A stretch of DNA of 64,000 nucleotides from Nomia melanderi (Eukaryota; Arthropoda; Insecta; Hymenoptera; Halictidae). Below, piece after piece: positions 36,366 through 48,515 of this stretch. Under the pieces are notes generated by a model that saw only the letters and a list, made by a program, of their open reading frames with translations, was not told the DNA's origin and searched no databases. A program made the position numbers and the translations under genes. The stretch spans positions 9,672,001 to 9,736,000 of the forward strand of contig NC_135002.1 of assembly GCF_051020985.1 (NCBI RefSeq), read 5' to 3'. The stretch's first letter is position 1. The number at the start of each line of letters is the position of its first letter.

Positions 36366-39300
36366 AAGATTATTACAATGCTTATTTTGGTGTAATTTGT
36401 ATATAATATCACTGTTAAAACTAACGTTCTACAAGGCTTCTGCTATCAATTTCGCACCGCGCGGGATACTAATTAAGGTGCGCCGAAATAAGTGTCGGCA
36501 CTCCTTCCGTTGTCACTGATAATAAATTTATCTTTACTTTATCAGTCATAAAAATGATTTCGTGCAATTTCAAACTTGCTAAATAACGTGTAAAACCAGT
36601 GGGCACAATCAATGCGCAGTTCGATTGGAAGAAACGCGTGACGAAACTCGCTCCGAAACTTTTTCGACGTAATTCGCGTAGGAATTTTTCGTCGAATAAT
36701 CCCGCAGCAACGTTTCTTTAAATATTAATAATCTTAAACGGCGTGAATATTCGGAAACGATTAGATCCTCTACAAAACAACACGAGCCACTTTGTTGTAA
36801 TTCCGAAGACAAGATTATTTTCATCGCGACGATGCGTCGCGTCGTATGTAAGAAAATATGCCAAACGAGTCGCGGCTGAAAAAATGTCGAAATGCTTGTG
36901 ATACTCGTGGTTCGTGGTATAATGTAAAATAATTGATAATAAACTTCGCTATTTACCGTCTTCGGTAGAGCAATCGGAACGCTTATCGCATCGCTGGAAT
37001 TTTAAACGCGTCACGTCGGCTCGTATCGCTCGTATTGTTAGCGTTCGAAAATTAATTGGAACGGATATTATTGTAAAAGTACGCGGCTCGATATCCCTGC
37101 CGTAAATTGATTCCAAGCATTTTTATTAATCACATTCTTATGAAAATCGCGCGTACCCGACGAATTAAATAGCGATGCAATGAATGTTTTCAATATTACC
37201 GTAAGTTTATTGGAGGTTTTTCTAGAAACGTTTTATATTTCAGGCGGGCAGTAACGTTTTACCGTGTGCGCGTGTGTTTTTTTTTTCTATTTCCTTCTCT
37301 CATCCCGTACACCTCGAGCGGTTTTACGGATCATGCGATTTTCCCGTTTGAAATAATTTTATTACACCGTAAGTGCCATAACCGTTCGTCTCCTCGTTAG
37401 GAGGTGATTAGTCTTCCATGATCAGATCCTCATTAAGAGTAACAAAATTTATTTCATCGAAAAGGATCCGTGACCACGATTCCAAAGAGATATGAATTAA
37501 TAATTACAATATCGCGGTTCTTCTACAGCCGCTCGTATCGACTTCAAACATCACGCGAACCCTCGGACATTCGTCCGCGTTTTCCAGTGCAACTCGAACC
37601 TTTCATTTCCGAAACGCAAATCGACGAAGGAATATTAAAGCACGTAAATCCCAAGCGGATTCAAATCAAACGTTCGCAAGAACACGCTAAATTTTGCAGA
37701 AGAAAATTCAAAAACGACCCGGTTAACGAACACGGGGATTAAAGGAGAAAGTAAAAAATTCAAGTAACCGTCCATCCGATCAAAAGTGTCCTATCAAAAA
37801 TTTCTGAACGACACCATAGACAGAGGACATCGAACGATGCACGGGTCGAGCAAACACAGCAAAAAAAAACACACACACACACATTCAGCGAAGAACACAG
37901 CGAATGTAACGCAAAGCAAACGAGGTAACTAACAAGTGACCGCTCCACTGGAACTGATAAACTTTCGCGATTTCGTTATCGATGGATTCGCGTGTGTTCC
38001 TTTCCTATCTCTTTTTTTTTATGGAAAAAGGACATCAAAAAACCGATCGCAACGCAGTTGGTCCTCAGGGCAGAGAGGGTTGATACGTTTCACGAGCGAT
38101 TATGTAAGAGCAGAAATAAATTGTGACCGGCGGTTCTAAAATGTGGCTAAATAAATTTTCCGCCGCCGGAGAATTTAGAGGGTGCGTGGTAACTAACGGG
38201 TGAAAATGTTTCATTATGAATGGCTCCGAACGGGAGAGGTAGGGCGTTATTTATCGGCCGTGAACTGGCGAAATGTAACGTTGATAATTTAAACGGACGA
38301 TCAGCGTTCCGATGTAATCGCTAAACCGTGAGCCGGGTCCACGGCCGCTTCCGTTACTACTTTCTCATAACGATCCCCGTATCAATTAAAATGGCCCGCC
38401 AGTCGGCTCGTTATACATTATCCGCTCGGACTTATTATTTCCTTCCTCGCCGGCGAGCGGTGACATATTTTTATGCGCGCCGCTGAAGCCTGAATTATAT
38501 GGCTGTCTAAGAACTCCGTATGGTTTCTGCTGTTAGCTGGAATTCCTCCTAACGAGAGTTTTGCAAGGCGGTTTCTAAATGATTTACGCTTTTACGGGAC
38601 TCGTTCGTTAAAATCACTCTTTTTCCAATGCCTTTAATTCTTGTTTTTGTATAGATGCGTTGCGTATGAGATGGGGAACTTAACGGTAGGTTTACGAACG
38701 TTTCTTGCACAGCTTGTCCTATTGTTCCTAGATTAATTAATGTTGATTTAGATCTTGAAAATCGGAGATTGAGCGATAAAGAATTAAGATGTATACTCGT
38801 GTAATTGCGTCAATCAGAATCGACATGATTGTTTATCAAATGACGTTATAGAATTCAATATAAGTCAGATCTATGGGTAAAGTAAACCTATGGTTAAAGT
38901 TTTGAATTTAACGAAAGTGTCATTTTATTAGGAACAAGTATATATGTTTCCCGTATAAAGTGTTATTATTAGTGGAAGGGAAATACTGTTGTTTAATTAT
39001 ACTAGGATTTTCAACGACGATTCTTAGGGAGCTAAGAAGGAAAACATTCCTAGGACGTTCCCGGTGATTCTATTGAATTTCATTTCGATGTAGACCCGAC
39101 GCGAAGTGTTTTCCTCTTCGTCGGGCGTCGGCTGAGATTACCGATTCGCATTTACTTTCGGATCGCGCGGGTGTATAATTCATTTGGCGCAGGGTGGAAG
39201 GGAGAGGCCGCGGACGCGACTGTCTATTATAATTTCAAGGATCAAAAGGGCCAGGTCGCGATCCGGTAATCCGGTTGATATGAAGCGCGCCGGAAATATC

Positions 39301-40009
39301 GAATAAACAAAATTGTTCGTGCCGAGCGACAGCCGTGTCGGAACAATTACCACGCGCATTGAACGTTGTCGCTTCGTCGTTACAGTTCCGCCCGTGGGAG
39401 ATTTTAATTATCGCGGGCAGAATACGAACGCGCGCTTTTAGAACGGGACCATTACATTCCTGTGTTTTCCCCGAGCAGCGGCTCGTATTTGTCCTTCAAA
39501 TGCATACTGGTCGTGTAATGAGGATAGATTAACCGGCGTCAATTAAAAATAACTCGGCCGGTCACGCGGTTCGCTGCAACAAACAAAATTTAGAGGTCTC
39601 CTCGCACTCGCAAGGCACGGCATAATTATTTTTAACGATGACCCTCATTAATCCTGTCCCACGCTCGAACCTCAAACTCCCTTCTCGATTTTCGAAACGT
39701 GTCGCGTCTTTTTATTTGTGAGCTAAATAGGTATTACTTTAAAGGAAACAGGAACATCAAGGATCTTTATGATAGTCATATAAGAGATTGAAAAATGTAA
39801 TCATGAGTAAATTACTATGGATTGATCGTTACTGCTAATGAATACGGATCGGTCGTCGAAAGGGAATGTCGACCATTGGGTTTAACACACTCGTGCTTCG
39901 ATCGGGGGACTTCAGATTTCGCGTTTTTAATAAGATATGTATTAATAGAGTGTTTTTACACGTAGCACGGATAAATGCTTATACAGAAAGCTGTTATACA
40001 ATCTCCAAT
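36366..40009. other. No gene seen; noncoding
   Basis: This is mixed AT-rich and CpG-rich spacer. There is a short A-run plus CA repeat at 37860-37884. The 38.1-38.6 kb part is GC-rich without stable open frames. No element ends were recognised. Confidence 0.45.
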
Positions 40010-40470
40010 CTTACTGATGCGATCCTACTGATGCCACTCTGCTCACTAGCTAAACCAACATACATAACTAATCACATCAGAAAACGTGAAAACGTCCATG
40101 ACACGTCATAATATACATATACCACACAATATTTCCTACATCCAACACAATATTCCCTTTACTACTAAAAAAACAGTCGAACCAGCAGCCCATGAAGCAA
40201 TGTCCAAAGTTAAACAATGTTACTGACGCCACTTTGCTCGCCAGCTAAGCCAACGCAGATAACTAATCGCATCAAAGAACGTAAAAATATCCATGACACG
40301 TACCAATATATGTATGGTACATCAATATTTCTTACATGAAACACAATATACCAATTATTACCAGAAAACAATCGAACCCAAAGCTAAACGACCCCATCGG
40401 TACCACTTTACTCGCCAGCTCAACCAACATCGAGAAACGGAACGCGTCGAAGAACGTTAACGCGGTCGTG
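40010..40470 (+). repeat. Degenerate three-copy tandem repeat, 174-195 bp
   Basis: A block with the shared words CCACTTTGCTCGCCAGCTAA and AACTAATCGCATCA followed by a CATGACACGT motif recurs with CCACT anchors near 40034, 40229 and 40403. Periods are about 195 and 174. The copies are clearly diverged. The third runs into GC-rich unique sequence. It is not recognised as a known family. Confidence 0.6.
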
Positions 40471-42234
40471 ACACACGGTCATCCCGGTTATCCGTCTCCG
40501 CGGACAAACAAGCGAAACAAGAGCACCGCTCCCGTGGACCAACGAAGATGGATCGTCGCGGTCGGGAGCCGCATCTGGCATCACCTAGCCGGGCCATCTC
40601 CCAGGCAAGACTTTCCGTGGCTGATATCGCCTAAGATCGTTACGCGGGTAAGAGAAGTGTACGTATCAACCTCCATTCCGTTTCGTGTCACCCGGTTCAA
40701 GAGATGCAGCGACGAAGATAAATGACACTGTTCTGATTAAGACCTCGATGCTGGTTCCCTTGTCCCTGCCCACCAGTAGCATCAGCGGCAGCAGCGTTTC
40801 CTCGCCTTCTCATTCCATTTCGTTCGGTTTTGTATATCGTTTCGTGCCGCTCTCGCTGAGAGAGAACTGAATGGGGATCAGTGTAATCCTGATCTCGTTT
40901 GATAGAGGTAAGCACCAGTCGAGACGCGCCGCGAGCCGAGCAAGCGGGACAACGTACCGTCCCTCTTTCCCGCCCTTTTCTACCTTCTCGTTTTATTGTC
41001 GCCGGAACTTATGAATTTTAATGAACCGAGGCTGGTTTCCTGCGGAAAAGTGCCCCGCGCTCCCTGCTTTTTCGTCGATTTTCAACTTACCTACACGACG
41101 CAACGGCCGCGTCGAACGCTAAAGCTTAACAGCGGCGGCGTTAAACGCGCGGGCCGGGAGTGGGTCTATTATAGGCGGGAACTACTATCGCCCAATGATT
41201 AATCATCCTAGAACACCGACGGTATTTATTACTTCATTCTCGATAAACAATGTGATCGGTCCGATACTGCAGGGGTTCATTCGTCGTTCGAATTACGTTC
41301 GCGCTGCCGGTCTTCCTTCCTTCTTTTTTCATCGGGAAAGATACGTTATTTAGTTTACGAGTTTCGCTAGTGCACAGTTTAGAGTGTTGGATTGAAACGA
41401 AGACATTGTTAGATCGTTCTTTTTATTGATTAATACCTTTATCCACGCGTTAGGGTTATCTTAAAAATAATACTGTTTCTCATCTTACTTGGTTAGATAT
41501 CTTTTAACGCCATTTCGAAAATATTCATCTGAAAACGTGAAAAAGTCATGCGCAGAAGATACGTAACTATTAATCTTTTATATAGAAGTTTGGCATGAAA
41601 AAGGGTGACATTACTTATGGGATTATCTAACATTTCTACGTTCCGAATTGAACATAATCACAGTCAAGGCGACAGATTACGGCAGTTTTATAGTAGAATT
41701 ACGTTTGAAAAATATCAACCTACCGACATACTTGTACATTACACGTGATTTAATAGCACCTTCGTCACCGTCGATTAATGTAATACCAGAGATCGCTACG
41801 CGTTTAAGTGCCGAGTACAGTACACAAAACGTTCACTGACACTTACATTCGTTCGCCATCAATTTCGAACCCTTTTTCCCCCTAATTATACACTCTCGAC
41901 CAGTGCGCGGCGCTCCTAACGCGTGCGCAGCCATCTACCGTTACGTTAAGGCGAACGTGTAACTATGGATCGTGTGTTTGCGACTGTTTAGATCGGCAAA
42001 TGGATCTCCTTAAACCAAGACCGCTTATTTTCGGAATGCCGAGGGTATCTTGTCGTGAACGCGCGGGATTTCTAATGGACCACCGGGAGTTAAGCTCACT
42101 ACACACGTTGAAACACGTTGCGATCCATGCATCAACTATTAGCCCCTGTGCAACCTACATCAGCTTCAATTTGCTTTAGGATTACCGATTGTTCTCAGTT
42201 GGCCGTATAACAATGGTTGCTCCTAATTACGACC
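40471..42234. other. No gene seen; noncoding
   Basis: This is GC-rich to about 41.2 kb, with short overlapping open frames including one of 129 codons at 40336-40725 that starts inside the tandem repeat. AT-rich sequence follows. Confidence 0.45.
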
Positions 42235-42238
42235 TTAA

Positions 42239-42300
42239 CCCCTTGCCTACTGAGAGCGTATTATTCTGCTTATCGATTTCAAATGCTTAACAATAACAAC
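42239..42300 (+). repeat. Possible left end of family I
   Basis: TTAACCCCTTGCCTAC (TTAA at 42235-42238) resembles TTAACCCCTTGCCCTAC at 46.75 kb. A possible but weak right end is AAGGGTAAG at 42471-42479. The interior shows little similarity to the 46.75 kb element, so the assignment is tentative. Confidence 0.3.
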
Positions 42301-42479
42301 CTGTTAAAATTACGCGGCATTAAGACAAAAGAGGTCGTAACGACTTAATGAGATACCCTTATATTTTGATACTGAAGTTACACAGCTTTGCAAGTAGAAA
42401 CATACACTCCTACGCTATGGCAAATACCATGTCGATCGTTAGTGAGCTGACTCGATCACGGCAGACAGAAAAGGGTAAG

Positions 42480-44440
42480 CATCAATTAAGTGTTTCCGCA
42501 TTAAAATCTAAAAATATTTATAACGTCGACTCCATTCATTTAGCCTATGAGCAGCAGTATGAATAGATATAAAAAGTGAAAAAGACTAGTAGTGTTTCAT
42601 TGTTTACAAGGGTTTCTGCGCACGATACACATTGTAACATGTTTCACGAAATATGGAATTTTACGTATGCAACATGTTCCAACGTGTGTAAGGGACTTTA
42701 CGCGCGCTGGGATCGGCCGGGGTGCGGAAAATTAGCGCCGACTCCGATTCAACGGATCAATTGCAAACCCCCGTCCTTTATGATTTGCGGTTATTCGGTT
42801 TCCCTTCGCACTCCGGCCGGCCTCTCTCCATCGCTCGAGGTCTCGATCCACGTTCCTCCCCCGTGAGATAGTACGATCCATGGATCCGTTGGTCGGCGCT
42901 GATTTTGAATTGAATTATATTCATTCGACGCAAATGCCGTAGGGTGGGATGGAACGTGGCTTTGTTGGTTGGGTTTCTTTTTGTATGAAGTACGAGTGAA
43001 TAATTAAACGATAGAAATAAATAGATAGATAAATAAAGAAATATATTGAAAAATAGCAAAGTGATGGTAAAGAAAGTGAATTTATTTCAATAGATTTAGT
43101 TTTTGAATTTCTTCATAAACAGCATATAGTATTGATTAATATATTATTGTTTAAAACTTAGCATAGAGAAATAATGTTTATTTGTTACAAAGTACACTAG
43201 GTTACCACGAGATCTTGTCATTTAGCGTCCAATAATATAGCACATATCCGAGCAATAAAACGTTATAAATAAATAGGTACATTGAAAAATGACAGAATGG
43301 TGCCGAATAAAATTTCCAGTGTTTTGCAAAACCTTAATTCATATTAGTTAATATAATAATATAGTAAATCTTGTCCATAAACTCCTCAACAAATGTTAAC
43401 AGGCTTCCATCAACGACCCGCTTAGATATTTATCCTGCTATTGCTTTGTAATTCGTAGAGCCAGGGAACAAAAATGAAGCACAAAAACTGTGAGAACTGT
43501 ACAATATTTATCCGTCATAAATTATGCGTATTTATCCTATCAAATCCGTGCGCACGTCTGTACATTCATTACTATTATCGTGATTAAGGATATTGAAATA
43601 ATGTCGATGATCATAGTTAACTTTGCTTTAATCATTTATCTCTTAATAACTGTATATCAACCTGTCATCGAATTTTTGCGTTTCACGTTACCGATTAGCG
43701 GCGTGTAACGGAATTTCACAAAACGGTCAATCGTAACGCCGAGCTTAATCGAGCAGCGAAGAATTTAACAGGATGGAAAGGATAATTAGAGCTTGATCAT
43801 TAGACTACTAATAACCGTAGACAATCGTTTGACCGCGGTGTAATAACGAACTAGACAAATTAATACGTACGTTTCGGATTATGCACGTTTCAAACGTTCC
43901 TATCGGCGAGTCGCCGTATATTAACATCGTTAAACTTCGAACAGGACAGAAATGATTTCATAAAATTTCATAAATACCGAAATCCGAAAATAATCGTCGA
44001 TCCTACGGATATTAAAATTTCTAAAGAACCCCAAATGTTATTATCCACTTGGTTTCATCATTGCATTCGTTACGCTCGGACAAAACGAAATTTGAACGAA
44101 TAACGAATACTCTAGCAACGAACTTTTGAAATATTCCTTAAATTCTAAAGAAACCATTTCCTGCCGTTCGATCTGGATCCTTAAATATTTGTATCATGAT
44201 TGTCTCCATTCTTCAATTATAATTTAAGTACAGCTATCATAGAAAATTATACATGATCATGATTATGAAATTACTTAATTTCTTAAAATCTTTCCTCAAA
44301 ACAATCAAGCGTTCGATAACTCTTATAACTGTATAACGTATGATCTCCATCTCCAAAACGATTGATACAATCCAGACAAAATTTGAACGACACGAGAAAG
44401 TCGTAGCAAACGTTGAGAACTCGAAGTAAATCGGTTGAGC
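42480..44440. other. No gene seen; noncoding
   Basis: This is AT-rich spacer with a GC-rich interval at 42.7-42.9 kb and an A/T-rich tetranucleotide-like run near 43010-43040. No open frame is credible. Confidence 0.45.
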
Positions 44441-44527
44441 AGTTACCATCCACAGAGGCGCTGATAAAATTGCTATCGCGTGAAGCGCGACGCTCGGAGT
44501 TCTGAATGCGGTCTCCGGTCGTGTACG

Positions 44528-44560
44528 TATAAAAGCAGACTCGCGGCGCGGAATCATCGA
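44528..44560 (+). promoter_or_regulatory. Candidate TATA-type core promoter
   Basis: TATAAAAG lies at 44528-44535. A TCATCG initiator-like motif starts at 44554, so its A is 28 bases from the first T of the TATA box, within the spacing usual for arthropod core promoters. The sequence becomes GC-rich downstream to about 44.79 kb, where ACG followed by GTGAGA could be a splice donor. No long open frame follows, so any transcript would begin with a mostly untranslated exon. This is inference from motif and spacing only. Confidence 0.3.
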
Positions 44561-44799
44561 TGCTTTACACACGCGAGGAACGTTCGGCTTACAACGCGCG
44601 GAAATTCAGCTTTACATCCGACCGGTGGCGGAGTGCATTTTACGTTACGTCAAAACGCGGTTTCCTGTTGCACGGTTAACCTCGTTTCGCAGATGGTCTC
44701 TCTCGTTAGACCGCGAAGGAGGTCGCGAAAAATGGATTAGGTAGAATACACCTAGCGCCCGAGAGCCGGAGAGCCGAGCGGCCGCTTAACAAACGGTGA

Positions 44800-45681
44800 G
44801 AAAACTGCAAGTGAAGGGGAGATCCCACCACGAGCATCTATTTCCTATTTATAACCCGTGAGTGGAGGTTCCAGCTTACGAAAGCTTGGCTAGACTACGC
44901 GAGAGACCGCGTTTGGATACGTCCACCGGGTCTTCTGTCCTTTCTCCTTCCAACACCGTCAACTGCACCGATTACACTTGCTCGGATTCCTTTTTATTTT
45001 CAAGCATCTAATATCCATAATATGGATCTTGTAAACAACTTTTTATACTCTCAAGTTGCATTGAAACGAGTATGTAGGATGCGATAGAATCTTGGTTAAC
45101 CGAGTTCGCCGGTTTCCGCGATCTAGACTCTCCGGAGACTTGGTTAGAGTGGAACTGGGTAATTTCAGACTCGTAGATAACTCGGAATATACAGTGTGCT
45201 AATTTGAACTCGAGCACTTAAATTATTTCCGCTGTTATTCAAAGTAAACGTGATTGAATAAAATGGCCGTCGAAAGATTCTTTGTTATCGCCATCGGATG
45301 CCCGCCTTAAAACCATGTACGTCCTGTTTAGTCGTTCTTTCTTACTTTCAGAAATAGCGGAGATAATTTAGATGTCTCGGTTAAAATCAACACTCTGTAT
45401 ACGATCGTATTTGATATGTTTTTAAACATTCCTTATCAAGTCGCAATTAAATCGCACAACTTGACGCCTTGTCAGTCGAAACAGATAATTTCCATCTTCT
45501 GAATTCAATTTTCGAATAGACTTCAATTCGAAATGAATCAAATCCCACAGTTCTTTGGACTTTGAAGAAAGGCGATGTTAATACTCGAAAGAATATATTT
45601 CACGACGATAATAAGTGATGCTTAGGACCATTCGAATTGTAATTTATTAATCTTTTCGTAGTAATCGCGTCGATCTTGTTA
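44800..45681. other. No gene seen; noncoding
   Basis: This is spacer of mixed composition becoming AT-rich. No repeat family or coding frame was recognised. Confidence 0.45.
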
Positions 45682-45685
45682 TTAA

Positions 45686-45776
45686 CACGTTCGCTATCGA
45701 CGACGCATATGTTCGACACCTGTTATTTTTTAGTTTGTGATAATGTATATTAAAAAATTCAGAAACGAACTGCACT
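45686..45776 (-). repeat. Family G end fragment, inverse orientation
   Basis: TTAACACGTTCGCTATCGAC (TTAA at 45682-45685), followed by GACGCATA, matches the inverted right end of the 32.4 kb element. This fragment therefore lies in the opposite orientation. The other end is not visible and the sequence runs into a duplicated block. Confidence 0.45.
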
Positions 45777-46055
45777 ATTAAGCTAAAAACAATACATCCG
45801 ATTGTAGGAGGAAAAAATTTCATTCAGAAAGTGCAATTTCTTCGTAGTTTTTTACATTATCTTATAAATCCTTTTTTCAAGGCATTTTCTTCGTACAAAA
45901 TAACAGTGACGTGGTTAATTAAAAATATTAGCATTATAAAAATAATTATATTTATAGTACAAAAGTAATAATATTAATCTTATAAAAATAATCCTATTTA
46001 TAGAATGAAGGTAACAATATTAAGCTAAAAACAATACATCCGATTGTAGGAGGTC
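45777..46055 (+). repeat. Direct duplication with 242 bp spacing plus 46 bp tandem pair
   Basis: The 35-base word starting TATTAAGCTAAAAACAATAC and ending GATTGTAGGAGG occurs twice without visible change, around 45777 and 46019 (spacing 242). Between them, a unit beginning TTATAAAAATAAT is present twice in tandem, at 45934 and 45980. The identity of the outer repeats in AT-rich noncoding DNA suggests a recent duplication. Confidence 0.65.
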
Positions 46056-46387
46056 CTCGACCTGGAAATATTTACACTTTTGAATCAGTGAGGAACTGTT
46101 GATGACATTGTCAGTTCGGTAGTGCAAGTGTTAAACGAAGGTAAACAAGAATCTGTAGCTGTACGAGTGCGGGAGTATTCGGAAATGCCGCGTTATTCCC
46201 CGAATGCAATTTCCGAATCCAATCTCCTTTTATTAAAATATATCGCAAATGTGCGACGCGCGACACGCCAGAACAAATTTCCTATCCACAGCCCAGCGAC
46301 GCAAATATTTCGACAAATTATTTATTTTCCGTATTTGGAATGTTAGAAATATATTCTGAAAAAGCCCATGTCAATTACGGGTGTATT
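46056..46387. other. No gene seen; noncoding
   Basis: A 74-codon plus-strand frame at 46122-46346 has no recognisable domain and no supporting context. Nothing else was seen. Confidence 0.4.
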
Positions 46388-46391
46388 TCAA

Positions 46392-46694
46392 CCCTCCACA
46401 AGTCCGTGTAACTTTGCAGTCGCTCATCAATATACCGGGTTAAATTAGTTTATTTAATTGTTCGTCGCAAAATGACGAACGCAATTAAGTAATTAATCAA
46501 TTTAAAATTTTATACATGCACATGTAAACGTTCAACGTCATTGCAACTTCAAAGTTACGAATTATATTCGTTTTAATCAAATTATTAAGACCATGGAATA
46601 CATTGTGAATTTGTATTCATAGGTTGATACTTATTAATTTCACGCTGCATAAATTTTATTATAGTCACAAAAAAAAAATTCAGTCAATAGAGGA
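46392..46694 (+). mobile_element. piggyBac-type MITE, family D, copy 2
   Basis: The copy is 303 bp and aligns end to end with the 13.0 kb copy at roughly four-fifths identity by eye, in the same orientation. The left end is CCCTCCACAAG after TTCA (mutated TTAA). The right end is AATAGAGGA before TTAA at 46695-46698. The two palindromic sites are kept in degraded form at 46408 and 46543, 135 bases apart, compared with 134 in copy 1. Confidence 0.72.
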
Positions 46695-46753
46695 TTAACC
46701 ACAATCCCCGTGTCCTGTGGAGCGAGACTTACTTGCCTGGTAGTTAACGTTAA

Positions 46754-47067
46754 CCCCTTGCCCTACAATATCGTGTCAGTCCTGTGAAGATTTCAAAGAA
46801 TGAAAATTACGTATTATTCCTCTGTTATCAATGATTGTATCTCATAGCACATATTACCATAGAATAAGACTGGAATTTTTTCTTATTTTCAATGAATTAT
46901 TAATAACAAAGCAGTTAGATCGAGCACAGTTCGAAAAGGGATCATAGAGCAATGCGTTAAGTCGATTGTAACCAAGAACGCAAATTAGGTACAAATAAAT
47001 GAAGAATCCAGTGGCATCTCAAAAATAACACTTAGTCAAAACGAAGCCGGCTATCGTCGTCCAAGGG
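46754..47067 (+). mobile_element. TTAA-flanked MITE, family I (tentative)
   Basis: The left end is TTAACCCCTTGCCCTAC (TTAA at 46750-46753). The inverted right end is TTAACCCTTGGACGACG (TTAA at 47068-47071). The ends agree over the first bases and less well inside. The length is 314 bp. It starts about 55 bp after the family D copy. Confidence 0.45.
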
Positions 47068-47232
47068 TTAAGAAGCGAGTTCTCGGATCAAGTAGCGAGT
47101 CATCCGCGCGTAACGAGACTTCAGTTCCCAGGCCGATATTGAACCGAAAACAGGAACAGCCGGCGGATCCATCGGCTTCTCTCCGCGGCAGTTGCAGCCT
47201 CCGCCGCGGAAGTTTCGCGGGGGCGGCCGGTT

Positions 47233-47240
47233 TATAAATA
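47233..47240 (+). promoter_or_regulatory. Weak candidate TATA box
   Basis: TATAAATA stands in an otherwise very GC-rich context at 47.15-47.5 kb. No clear initiator lies at the expected distance, and the open frame downstream lacks an ATG start in good context. It is recorded as a motif only. Confidence 0.2.
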
Positions 47241-48420
47241 CTCCCGCCGCAATGTCACCAAGCGCGGAAGTTGCCGTGCGAGGTTAGGGAAAAGTTTCGG
47301 CACGGTCGAGTTGGTACCCAGCCGAGGACAGAGGAAGATGAAGAGGCTTCTCCTACGGCAAGTTTCCGGTTTAGAGGGGAAGCATATTCGGAGATTGAAT
47401 TCGGAGACGATCGTCTTGAAGTTTCGTCGGCGAGGGAGACACGCGTAGGTACTTACGTCAACCGTTGCCGGGTTGAAACGCCGCGCAATTTCGCGTGACA
47501 CCTCGCGAGACGTTACGGAATAAAGAGCCAGAGATATTTTTGAAACACCCCGGCGAGAGCCGGAGCAAGACTCGTTTTATTGAAACGAGAAATACTTTAC
47601 CTCATATTCTGATCCGTACGCGCGCGATGCTTTACGCTGGTTCATTTTTCAAGCTAACGTGTGCTTAGCACAGCTAGGCGTCTGGCGCGCGTAGGTTGAG
47701 ACGTCTGAGTGTTTTTAATATTCGTGGACAGGCGAAGAAGCTGTTTTATCTCGAAGGAAGTTTGAGTTCTATTGGATCTTGAAGGTGTGTAGTATAAAAT
47801 GTGGATGGGAGTAACTGTTAAATGACTGATGTCTAATATTTAATGCTTGATATAATAGATACAAATGTTCGTTGCGTGTATGATCGAATAGAAGAGCCCA
47901 GGGAGAAGTTGCAGTGTTTGATCGATACAGAACGTTTTCCGTCGATTAAATGTTCTAAGTAATCACTGTTTCTAAAGGTGAAACTGGAAGTGACCAATCA
48001 ACTGAAATAATCATACAATTTCATTAATCTATATAAATTTAATGGATTTCGCTCAATCATACTTCCATCTGCCGTCCCTAAAGTGCATCAATAACGCGCT
48101 AATGACGCGAATTTTGCGCACTCTCTCGAACACCGCCGGCTTCTCGTGGCCCGATTGTCCGCATTACACGGGGCCAGCCAAGGATAATCGCGTTCACCGT
48201 AAATAAACAAACTGAACGAATAATTGGCAGTAACATCAGAATAATCCTAAATAATACGTATTAATTGGCCGGCCGGGGAGTCGAGCATCCACGGCCGTCA
48301 TCGTTTTCAGCTAATTACCCCCGGCTCCTGTTATAAACGTCAAGTTAGCTCCGCCGGTGCGCGCTCCGCTCGAATCGCGTCCATACATTCTCCTAAATAC
48401 CAAGCATTTCCATTTCTGAA

Positions 48421-48515
48421 CGGAAAATACGAAGAGAAAAAGATCGGCAAGAGAAACAGAGAGAGAAAGAGAGAAAAATAAAGACAGGGAGAAAGAGAGA
48501 GAGAAAGAAAGCCGT
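48421..48515 (+). repeat. Purine (GA/A) low-complexity tract
   Basis: The tract is dominated by GAGA and GAAA. It resembles the tract at 22.1 kb but is shorter and less pure. Confidence 0.65.

Noticed and set aside
40685..40910. Possible exon ending at a GTAAGC donor (near 40908)
   Set aside because: The open frame stops before the donor and there is no acceptor or promoter that would make it a convincing exon.
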